Assembly (NCBI GenBank): GCA_046760155.1
Contig: JBHIDQ010000028.1
Span: 1 to 16,338 of the forward strand
Length of the DNA: 16,338 bases
Direction: 5' to 3'
Source: JBHIDQ01 sp046760155
GTDB lineage: Bacteria; Chloroflexota; Dehalococcoidia; Dehalococcoidales; RBG-16-60-22
Below the pieces are notes generated by a model. The model saw only the letters and a list, made by a program, of their open reading frames with translations. It was not told the origin of the DNA and did not search any database. The translations under genes were made by a program, and so were the position numbers. Shown one piece after another: positions 7,948 to 13,104 of this stretch (its first letter is position 1; every line of letters starts with the position of its first letter).

Positions 7948-7962
7948 GAGGAAGAGGCGATA
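7946..7962 (+). promoter_or_regulatory. Strong Shine-Dalgarno with an ATA at the start position
   Basis: AGGAGG at 7946-7951 overlaps the glycosyltransferase stop TAG and is followed 8 bases later by ATA (7960-7962), not ATG, GTG or TTG. No canonical start lies in the methyltransferase frame between the TAG and TTG 8071. The ribosome-site spacing makes ATA 7960 the best start. Confidence 0.55.
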
Positions 7963-8607
7963 GTAAGCGACGTATTCAACCAGATAGCGCCAAGCTGGTA
8001 TAACTTCAGGCACTGGTCAATATTTCGCAGTGAACTGGAAGCACTGGCAAGACGGTGGCAACAGGGAAGGTTGCTCAATATTGGCTGTGCCCACGGTCCT
8101 GACTTCTTACCTTTCCGGGAGGGCTTTGAGCTATACGGAGTGGATTTCTCCTCGGAAATGCTGAAGTTGGCGCGCAAGTATTGTCAGAAATTCAATTTCG
8201 CGGTAAGTCTGGCGGTGGCTGATGTCCGCTATCTGCACTACCGGGACAGAACTTTTGACTGGGCAATCGCAGTGGCTACCTACCACCATCTCAAGGGTGA
8301 AGAGGCGAGATTGAAGGCAATAGAGGAACTATGGCGAGTCTTGAAGCCGGGTGGTGAAGCCTTTATCACGGTGTGGAATCGCTGGCAACCCAGGTTCTGG
8401 TTTCGTGGCAGAGACATCGCCGTCCCGTGGCAAATGAAAGACAAGGTTCTTTACCGTTACTATTACCTGTTTGACTATTACGAACTGGAGAAGCTGGTAA
8501 AGAAGGCTGGCTTTGAGGTGGTAAAATCCTTTCCCGAACACAACTACCGCTTCCCGATAAAGTTCTTTTCCCGGAACATATGCCTGCTGGTGAAAAAGGT
8601 TTGCTAA
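7960..8607 (+). CDS. Class I SAM methyltransferase, Trm9/ALKBH8-like (candidate tRNA wobble-uridine methyltransferase)
   Basis: About 215 residues if started at ATA 7960. The N-terminus VFNQIAPSWYNFRHW is typical of this family and lies upstream of the first canonical start (TTG 8071), so it must be translated. SAM motif I is LNIGCAHG (39-46), followed by VDFSSEM, VADVRYL (86-92) and ELWRVLKPGGEAFITVW (123-138). The tail carries features of Trm9/ALKBH8 methyltransferases: VW followed by a Q (142), VPW (155-157), RYYYLF plus YYELEKL (166-181), and a terminal NICLLVKK strand. That family methylates cm5U34 to mcm5U34 in tRNA, the step after Elp3, which is encoded 3 kb away. The gene is in the same frame as the glycosyltransferase. 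The tRNA role is inferred. Confidence 0.75.
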   Translation: MVSDVFNQIAPSWYNFRHWSIFRSELEALARRWQQGRLLNIGCAHGPDFLPFREGFELYGVDFSSEMLKLARKYCQKFNFAVSLAVADVRYLHYRDRTFDWAIAVATYHHLKGEEARLKAIEELWRVLKPGGEAFITVWNRWQPRFWFRGRDIAVPWQMKDKVLYRYYYLFDYYELEKLVKKAGFEVVKSFPEHNYRFPIKFFSRNICLLVKKVC

Positions 8608-8634
8608 AAATAGAAAAAGGAGTAAGATGAAGCC

Positions 8635-8853
8635 ATGATTGTCAAAATCAAATGTCCCAAGTGTGAGAGCGAAGGTAGCCTATCGCTGGTTGAGTCAGAC
8701 TATCAGGGTCCGTACCGTTGCTGGAAATGCCGGGAGCTGTTCACCATAACGCTGAAAAAGAACAAGCTCGAGTCCTGCGAACCACTCAGTGAGGAGGAAT
8801 TCAAGAAACAGCAGGAAATAGAAGAGCTGAAAGCCAAGTTTAAACGGGAATAG
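8635..8853 (+). CDS. Small zinc-ribbon protein
   Basis: A 72-residue protein with Cys7-x2-Cys10 (CPKC) and Cys29-x2-Cys32 (CWKC) knuckles separated by 18 residues, a typical zinc-ribbon layout, followed by a charged helix (SEEEFKKQQEIEELKAKFK). It has no enzyme motif. AAGGAG at 8617-8622 is 12 bases from this ATG but only 4 from another ATG at 8627 that begins a three-codon frame (Met-Lys-Pro) whose TGA overlaps this start as ATGA. Translation may therefore be coupled. It directly follows the Trm9-like gene. Trm9 needs a small zinc protein (Trm112) in eukaryotes, but this sequence does not obviously look like Trm112. Confidence 0.72.
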   Translation: MIVKIKCPKCESEGSLSLVESDYQGPYRCWKCRELFTITLKKNKLESCEPLSEEEFKKQQEIEELKAKFKRE

Positions 8854-8924
8854 ACTAAGAAACAATCCCTTTATGGATACACTGATGGTTATTACTCAAG
8901 CCTACCACAGAGCAAAGGAGAAAG

Positions 8925-9452
8925 ATGAATCGGAAAAGGAGGCTCCCGCCAATGCTTATTCCAACGATAGTAATGGGGGTGATTGCCATCGCCCTCCTCT
9001 ATATTGGTTATCAAAGAGGGGGTGGAGAACATGTTATCGGGTTAAAGTCAGCCGGGAACTTGCTGCTACAGATTATCCCTCTGCTCATTTTTGCTTTCAT
9101 CGTTGCCGGTATGATACAAGTCCTGATTCCACAGGAAATAGTCGCCAAGTGGATAGGTGTGGAATCTGGCTTTCGGGGGCTGCTGATTGGCTCAGTTCTT
9201 GGTGGGCTCATGCCCGGTGGGCCCATGACCAGTCTGCCGGTGGCTGCTGGACTACTGCGTGTTGGGGCAAGCATCGGCACGATGGTAGCCTTTCTGACCG
9301 GATGGTCGCTGCTGGCAATCAGCCGGTTGCCCTTGGAAATAGGTTTGATGGGCTGGAAATTCGCCCTGATTCGCCTGGCATGCGTCTTTTTCTTTCCCCC
9401 CATTGCCGGACTAATCGCGAGTAAACTTTTTTCTGGTGTTGAGGTTATCTGA
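8925..9452 (+). CDS. Half-length permease (DUF318/ArsP_1-like)
   Basis: A 175-residue membrane protein with about five hydrophobic helices (11-31, 43-65, 80-105, 117-133, 145-168). GGLMPGGPMTSLPVAAGLLRVGAS, with AFLTGWSLLA after it, resembles the conserved signature of the DUF318/ArsP_1 permease family, where full-length members of about 300 residues or more contain two such halves. It might act as a homodimer or with a second half encoded elsewhere. AAGGAG at 8915-8920 sets the start. The Cys-containing motif common in full ArsP proteins is absent, so an arsenic substrate should not be assumed. A competing frame at 8873-9424 has no membrane pattern and is a shadow. Confidence 0.72.
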   Translation: MNRKRRLPPMLIPTIVMGVIAIALLYIGYQRGGGEHVIGLKSAGNLLLQIIPLLIFAFIVAGMIQVLIPQEIVAKWIGVESGFRGLLIGSVLGGLMPGGPMTSLPVAAGLLRVGASIGTMVAFLTGWSLLAISRLPLEIGLMGWKFALIRLACVFFFPPIAGLIASKLFSGVEVI

Positions 9453-9498
9453 GTTAATATTGAGAAAGCAAATAAAAAGCGGAAAGGAGAAGGAAATT

Positions 9499-9828
9499 AT
9501 GGGAACATTAATCAACGTAGTGGCTACCGAATGCCCACCTGAAGTCGAGGAGAAATTTAACAAATGGTATGACGAGGTACATATCCCATTGCTGTTTAAG
9601 TTCAAGGGAATGAGGAAAGTGACCCGCTATAAGATACTGGACAAGACAGAAGAGTATCCTTCCTATCTGGCGATATATGAGTTTGAAAATCGAAAAGTCT
9701 TTCAAGAATATCAAAACAGTGCGGAACTGGCGGCGGCTAGAGCGGAGATGAAAGAGACCTGGCCAGGGAATGGCTTCGAAATCAAGTGGCGGGTGCAGTA
9801 TGAGGCGATGAAGGTCTGGGAAAAGTAG
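9499..9828 (+). CDS. Small dimeric alpha/beta-barrel-type protein, function unknown
   Basis: A 109-residue protein starting at ATG 9499, preceded by AAGGAGAAGG. LINVVATECPPEVEEKFNKWYDEVHIPLLFKFKGMRKVTRY and YLAIYEFENRKVFQEY show the beta-alpha-beta arrangement of ferredoxin-like dimeric alpha/beta-barrel proteins (EthD, DUF4286 and similar), with the W-x2-EVH-P pattern common there. Members act as small-molecule oxygenases, lyases or binding proteins; nothing here fixes which. It is the last gene of the string before tRNA-Lys, 46 bases after the permease. The first in-frame start at 9436 has no ribosome site and lies inside the permease gene. Confidence 0.68.
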   Translation: MGTLINVVATECPPEVEEKFNKWYDEVHIPLLFKFKGMRKVTRYKILDKTEEYPSYLAIYEFENRKVFQEYQNSAELAAARAEMKETWPGNGFEIKWRVQYEAMKVWEK

Positions 9829-9834
9829 TCTGGC

Positions 9835-9864
9835 TTGCCTCGTTTGATAACAAGGTGATAGAAT
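9835..9864 (+). promoter_or_regulatory. Candidate promoter for tRNA-Lys
   Basis: TTGCCT (9835-9840) and TAGAAT (9859-9864), separated by 18 bases, lie 22 bases before the mature tRNA 5' end. The -10 matches consensus at five of six positions and the -35 at four. Confidence 0.4.
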
Positions 9865-9886
9865 AAAAGGCGTTAAATACGAGTCT

Positions 9887-9959
9887 GGGCCGCTAGCTCA
9901 ACTGGCAGAGCAGCTGACTCTTAATCAGCCGGTTGGAGGTTCGAGTCCTCCGCGGCTCA
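9887..9959 (+). tRNA. tRNA-Lys (anticodon CTT)
   Basis: A full cloverleaf is readable by hand: acceptor GGGCCGC pairs with GCGGCTC (one G-T pair), the D stem is GCTC/GAGC, the anticodon stem GCTGA/TCAGC carries the loop CTCTTAA (anticodon CTT, Lys), the variable loop is CGGTT, and the T stem GGAGG/CCTCC carries the loop TTCGAGT. The discriminator base is A9959. The 3' CCA is not encoded. With C at position 34 this tRNA is not itself a target for Elp3-type wobble-uridine modification. Confidence 0.96.
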
Positions 9960-10243
9960 CGTTCAATTCCACCTTTTTGTCAACATTTGCCAACATTTTG
10001 CTAACGGGCGCTGCCTCCCTCGGATTGGGTTTACCTTAACATAGGGCAGCACAGAATCGTAGCTAAAAGGATTCCGTGGTACTGCCGCTCACGCTTTTCG
10101 AGAGCGGTACCGCATACTCCTTATATTGGAAGTACTAAGAAAAGGTAAATGCTGCTCTGAAAACTATATCTGTGGTTCTGTCTATGGAACCCATCGGCCT
10201 ACCAAAGCTAGCAGACCGAACCTGCGGAAAATATATATATTCT
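9960..10243. other. Gene-poor stretch after tRNA-Lys, with one hairpin
   Basis: These 284 bases contain no ORF with coding character. There are two near-identical copies of CAACATTT(T)G just after the tRNA, and a bulged hairpin at 10078-10111 (GGTA and CCGCTC pairing with GAGCGG and TACC) that could terminate or process transcripts. I found no second copy of the tRNA 3' end that would mark an integrated element. Confidence 0.4.
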
Positions 10244-10444
10244 CTACTTGCTCTCTCGTTCCCTTCTATCTCTTAGTAGCTCCCCACCAACTCCTACATT
10301 GTCTGGCGAGCTAGGTCTCAAATAGACAACAAAAGCCGACTTATCTATTCCAGTTAGTTCACTTGCCTTGTCTGTAACAGATTTTATGAGCTCCCTTTTC
10401 TTTTCGGTGTCTAACTCTGGTCCGTAGAAGAAAAATGTGGGCAT
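10244..10444 (-). CDS. 4-oxalocrotonate tautomerase family protein (DmpI/XylH-like)
   Basis: A 66-residue protein of the usual size. After Met removal, Pro1 would be the catalytic base (MPTFFFYGPELDTEKKREL). ELTGIDKSAFVVYLRPSSPDNVGVGGELL matches the family pattern, with the arginine in YLRPSS near the position of an active-site arginine and the NVGVGG turn. These enzymes interconvert keto and enol acids, classically in aromatic degradation, acting as hexamers; the actual substrate here is unknown. TAAGGAGGT lies 5 bases before the start, and a near-consensus promoter lies at 10486-10513, so it is transcribed on its own. A mandelate-racemase-family gene lies upstream on the same strand. Confidence 0.9.
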   Translation of the reverse strand: MPTFFFYGPELDTEKKRELIKSVTDKASELTGIDKSAFVVYLRPSSPDNVGVGGELLRDRRERESK

Positions 10445-10485
10445 TTTCTACCTCCTTATTTTCTATGTAGATATTAAGCAGGTTA

Positions 10486-10513
10486 ATTATAGCACAGCGT
10501 ATTCAGTTGTAAA
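10486..10513 (-). promoter_or_regulatory. Near-consensus sigma-70 promoter for the tautomerase
   Basis: On the minus strand TTTACA (10508-10513) and TATAAT (10486-10491) are separated by 16 bases, and TGC immediately before the -10 adds an extended -10 element. It lies about 40 bases upstream of the tautomerase start, with a strong ribosome site between. Confidence 0.75.
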
Positions 10514-10535
10514 GCAGGCAGCGGATTAATAGTCC

Positions 10536-10572
10536 CTAATGACACCCTTACTTAAGTTCATGGTGTCATTAG
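10536..10572. repeat. Perfect 11-bp inverted repeat
   Basis: CTAATGACACC (10536-10546) and GGTGTCATTAG (10562-10572) are exact reverse complements with a 15-base spacer that contains the palindrome CTTAAG. There is no T-tract. It sits exactly at the 5' edge of the gene remnant that follows, so it may be an operator or the end of a lost element. Confidence 0.6.
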
Positions 10573-10768
10573 TTCGAGCCACGTGAATGGAGACGGCAGC
10601 TCCAGAGACGAAGCTGTGGTCGGTAGTATTAATATTGGCATCGGCAAGAACTGGTGTTTTCCCGGGAGTACACTTAAGTCTTCCGGGCACGGCGACTTTA
10701 TAATCTCAAAGGTGACTTTAGAGCTAGATGGCAAAGCGGTACTCAAGGAGGGGAAGTTACTCATTTAG
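10556..10768 (+). pseudogene. C-terminal remnant resembling M29-aminopeptidase-like proteins
   Basis: An open frame of about 70 residues ending at 10768, with no ribosome site and a stop at 10553-10555. Its sequence looks like the last part of a real protein: EAVVGSINIGIGKNW, then STLKSSGHGDFI, and VTLELDGKAVLKEGKLLI. This order of a glycine-rich IGIGKN strand, an SxxHxD segment and a terminal LDGKxVLxxGxL resembles the C-terminal region of M29 aminopeptidase/2,5-dihydroxypyridine-dioxygenase-like proteins of about 300-370 residues. The rest is missing, so it is treated as a decayed fragment. The first GTG in frame is at 10583. Assignment is from pattern memory and uncertain. Confidence 0.45.
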
Positions 10769-10783
10769 GTACAAAAACATGCT

Positions 10784-11911
10784 TTAGTCCACTACTTTAC
10801 AGCGGGCGGCTAACTCCGAATCAAGTTTTAGCCCGAATCCAGGTGCTGTCGGTAAGTCCAGCATGCCATCCCGGTGCTGGAGTGTCTCCTTTGGCTCTGA
10901 GAAAAGGCGAATTAAGAAGTTCATCAGAGAATTATCTACCATGAAGAACTCAATCCACATTGTCTCCTGGAGGGTGGCTACAAGATGTATGTGGATATGC
11001 TGAAGGGCATGGGGCGATATCATTACTGAGTAGGCCCGGGCTAGGTCGGCAATTCGCAGGAACTCAGTGATGCCACCACAGAAAGCGCCATCAGGCTCAA
11101 TAACGTCCACGCAGTCATTCTCAATCAGCTCGCGGAAATCGTATAACGTCCCGTGCTGTTCACCGGTGGCGATATAATTGCCGAGCTCCCGGGCAACTTT
11201 ATGAACCTGTACGAACCCATGGGTCTCATCAGGGTGAACCGGCTCTTCCAGCCAGTAGATGTGATAGGGCTCCCACAGTTTAAGCATACGAATGGCGGTT
11301 TCAACGTCCCAGGTGCCATTCACGTCCACCATCAGTTTGATATCTGGTCCGATGGCCTCGCGGACTGCTTTGACGCGAGCCGTAGCTTCATCGTTAGTGA
11401 CCAGGTGTGCGGCACCTCTGATTTTCACTGCTTTGAAGCCCTGCTTCACATATCTTATCGCGCGCTCGGCTATCTCATCCGGGCTGAGATGATGGGCGGT
11501 GTTCGCATAACAGGGGATACGATCCCTGATAGCACCGCCAAGCAACTTATACATCGGCACGCCCGCTTTCTTGGCTTTAATATCCCAGAGAGCCATGTCT
11601 ATCAGGGAGATGCAATGCAACGGGATGCCACGTCTTCCCCAGCGAGTGCTGTGTTTGTACAGCAGGTCCCAAATCTTTGTGGTAGCGAAAGCATCCTCGC
11701 CTTTAATCAGGTTTTTGAAGTTACGGTTGATGAGCAAAGCAGATAATTCACCAATCCCCCCGGATGGTGGAATGTTATATGGAATATAGCTCATTCCGGT
11801 AATATCCTCGTCTGTTTGGACTTCACAAACAAGGACCTCGTATCCGGCTCCTATGTCTACACGATCTGTCGCCTCCGTGTACCGAGTGGCCTTAACATCT
11901 ACAATTTGCAT
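10784..11911 (-). CDS. Mandelate racemase/muconate lactonizing enzyme family protein (enolase superfamily)
   Basis: A 375-residue protein of normal length. An N-terminal capping domain is followed by the beta/alpha barrel with the expected residues: Lys163-Ile-Arg165 on the second strand (KxR instead of the racemase KxK), metal ligands Asp196 (VDVNGTWD), Glu222 or Glu223 (WLEEPV) and Glu251 (TGEQ), then Asp274 (IEPDGAFCGG) and His301 (ISPHA) as the Asp-His pair. This layout fits acid-sugar dehydratases or related members; which sugar or acid is not readable. GGGGGAAAAG precedes the ATG. It lies upstream of the tautomerase on the same strand but 340 bases away, so they are probably separate units. 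Confidence 0.9.
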   Translation of the reverse strand: MQIVDVKATRYTEATDRVDIGAGYEVLVCEVQTDEDITGMSYIPYNIPPSGGIGELSALLINRNFKNLIKGEDAFATTKIWDLLYKHSTRWGRRGIPLHCISLIDMALWDIKAKKAGVPMYKLLGGAIRDRIPCYANTAHHLSPDEIAERAIRYVKQGFKAVKIRGAAHLVTNDEATARVKAVREAIGPDIKLMVDVNGTWDVETAIRMLKLWEPYHIYWLEEPVHPDETHGFVQVHKVARELGNYIATGEQHGTLYDFRELIENDCVDVIEPDGAFCGGITEFLRIADLARAYSVMISPHALQHIHIHLVATLQETMWIEFFMVDNSLMNFLIRLFSEPKETLQHRDGMLDLPTAPGFGLKLDSELAARCKVVD

Positions 11912-12210
11912 CTTTTCCCCCTATAAGTTCATTTTCAATAATTAGAGACATAACTATCAGTATAGGAAAAAGTTCCCATGTTACTTGGCAAAACAGGGAA
12001 AGCTTACCATATTTCCCAATATTTTCCAAATTAACCACTATTCGGCTATGTTAGCTCTCTGGTCGCTAACTATCAATCAGTGGATGGTTAGCATAACGAT
12101 AGTTTGAATTGTGACCCATTGCACAATGTGACGGATTGTTTCTTACTGATTTTTCCCGATATGGAGTCTTTTCGATGTTATTGCGGTGACCAGCACCCTT
12201 TACCCCGCAA
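11912..12210. other. Gene-free AT-rich stretch
   Basis: About 300 bases without a supportable ORF. It holds a 6-bp hairpin GTTAGC/GCTAAC (12050-12055 with 12065-12070) and the small palindrome CATTG-CA-CAATG around 12118-12129. Promoters for the enolase-family gene (-) and the small coiled-coil gene (+) should be here, but I see no strong consensus. No trace of the Gly/Met-rich N-terminal part expected for a DUF5320 gene is found. Confidence 0.4.
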
Positions 12211-12321
12211 ATGAGCAAGGAACAAGAACTTGCCTTTCTGAAAGACCAGGCGGGAGCAATTAAGGAGCAGCTTGAACAAATCGAGGCCAGAATCAAAGAA
12301 CTCGAAATAAAGGAAGAATAA
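12211..12321 (+). CDS. 36-residue coiled-coil peptide resembling the C-terminus of DUF5320 proteins
   Basis: ATG 12211 opens a frame ending at TAA 12319-12321. The peptide MSKEQELAFLKDQAGAIKEQ continues as a heptad-patterned helix ending IKELEIKEE. The ELxxLKxQAxxxxxQLxxIxxRIxELE pattern is characteristic of the C-terminal helix of DUF5320 proteins, which in anaerobes are often encoded beside NifX/NifB-type genes, as here. The Gly-rich N-terminal part is absent: a TGA lies 24 bases upstream in frame, and no Shine-Dalgarno is visible. It may be a genuine small protein or the tail of a damaged DUF5320 gene. Confidence 0.5.
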   Translation: MSKEQELAFLKDQAGAIKEQLEQIEARIKELEIKEE

Positions 12322-12334
12322 ACTCAATAGTTCG

Positions 12335-12376
12335 ATCTGGCCGGGGTGATTTCCTACGGCTTGAGCTCGGCCAGAT
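12335..12376 (+). promoter_or_regulatory. 9-bp inverted repeat ahead of the NifX-like gene
   Basis: ATCTGGCCG (12335-12343) and CGGCCAGAT (12368-12376) are exact reverse complements with a 24-base spacer. The second arm ends just before the ribosome site of the NifX-like gene, so a hairpin in the transcript could influence its translation or separate it from the upstream gene. Confidence 0.4.
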
Positions 12377-12391
12377 GAGAGGTGGTGAAAT

Positions 12392-12547
12392 ATGAAAATT
12401 GCTATCTCAGCTACAGGTGCTGCTCTGGATGCCGAGGTAGACCCTCGCTTTGGTCGATGTCAGTATTTTATTATTGTTGACCCAGAAACAATGCAGTTTG
12501 AGGCTATGGAAAACTCCAGTGCCATGGTGGCCACATCTTCAATGTGA
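12392..12547 (+). pseudogene. NifX/NifB-type dinitrogenase iron-molybdenum cofactor family protein, 3' truncated
   Basis: A 51-residue frame starting at ATG 12392 after GAGGTGGTGA. MKIAISATGAALDAEVDPRF then GRCQYFIIVDPETMQFEAMEN are the family's first half (GxxLdaxvdpRFGRCxyF, then the DPET strand). Members are about 105-120 residues and continue after ENxxxMA with a GGAG-type loop and a second alpha/beta half; here the frame runs into unrelated sequence after SSAM and stops at 12545-12547. The sequence beyond about 12525 is the reverse strand of the MttB-like gene. About half the protein is missing, so it is presumably non-functional. Family members bind or handle metal-sulfur cofactors and are not evidence of nitrogen fixation. 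Confidence 0.8.
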
Positions 12548-12906
12548 CCCAATCTTCGCTTACCGGTACAGGGGTCGATGACTTCGGGGAAACCGGTCAC
12601 CGAGCCAAAATGAGAACCTGTCTGTCCATTGAGGACTATGGCCGGTTCTCCATCCCTTGAATACAGGGTAATTGACTTGGGTGCTGTTCTCAGGGCTTTC
12701 TCCACAAGATGAGAAGGGATTCTTACCCTATCTGGGTTTGATACATCGGCACCAGCATCGCCTAATATGTTTATTGCCTCCTGACACTCGAAAATAACCC
12801 CAGTTCTCTCCAGAACCTGCAGGGTGGCGAGATGCAATTCTTCAATTTGTCTATCGGATAAAAGCCGAAATTGAGGACTGCCATACTGGACATAATTTGC
12901 TCCCAT
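12460..12906 (-). pseudogene. Trimethylamine methyltransferase (MttB)-family protein, 3' truncated
   Basis: The reading frame begins at ATG 12906 after AGAGGTGTC. Residues 1-126 look like the N-terminal part of an MttB-family corrinoid methyltransferase: LSDRQIEELHLATLQVLERT, GVIFECQEAINILGDAGADV, VRIPSHLVEKALRTAP, ITLYSRDG, then SHFGSVTGFPEVIDPCTGKR and HIEDVA. Family members are about 470-500 residues. After residue 126 (around 12530) the frame reads the antisense of the NifX-like gene and stops at 12460, so only the first quarter of the protein survives. The part that would contain the pyrrolysine or its replacement is gone, so it cannot be classed as MttB or MtgB-like. No corrinoid protein gene is present in the window. 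Confidence 0.82.
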
Positions 12907-12971
12907 AATTAGACACCTCTTAAAGGTTTCTCAGCTTGCGAGCTTTTTAGAAATCTTGACATGCTGTTGAT

Positions 12972-12977
12972 ATTATA
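12972..12977 (-). promoter_or_regulatory. Candidate -10 element upstream of the MttB-like fragment
   Basis: A perfect TATAAT on the minus strand about 65 bases before the MttB-like start. The -35 region is poor (TCGGTT at 17 bases), so the promoter call is tentative. Confidence 0.35.
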
Positions 12978-13104
12978 CACCCTACATTTTCATTAACCGA
13001 CCGAAGCAAATGAATTAAAGTGTAGCCTTACAAGGTTCAAAGGATGATAAAGCGACCAGCGTTCTTTTAGTGGTTTTGGACGCCATTGGTATTGCCCCAA
13101 CTGT

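Noticed and set aside
8873..9424. A 183-residue plus-strand frame overlapping the permease gene
   Set aside because: No ribosome site, Trp/Cys/His-rich sequence without a fold pattern, while the overlapping frame shows clear membrane helices and a good ribosome site.
9943..10580. A repeat of the tRNA-Lys 3' end as an attachment site (GTTCGAG recurs near 10572)
   Set aside because: Only about 7-8 bases match and the rest of the tRNA end does not follow; too short to mean anything.
11153..11789. Plus-strand frames of 66-197 residues across the enolase-family gene
   Set aside because: The minus strand carries a full-length enzyme with all catalytic residues; the plus-strand frames are shadows.
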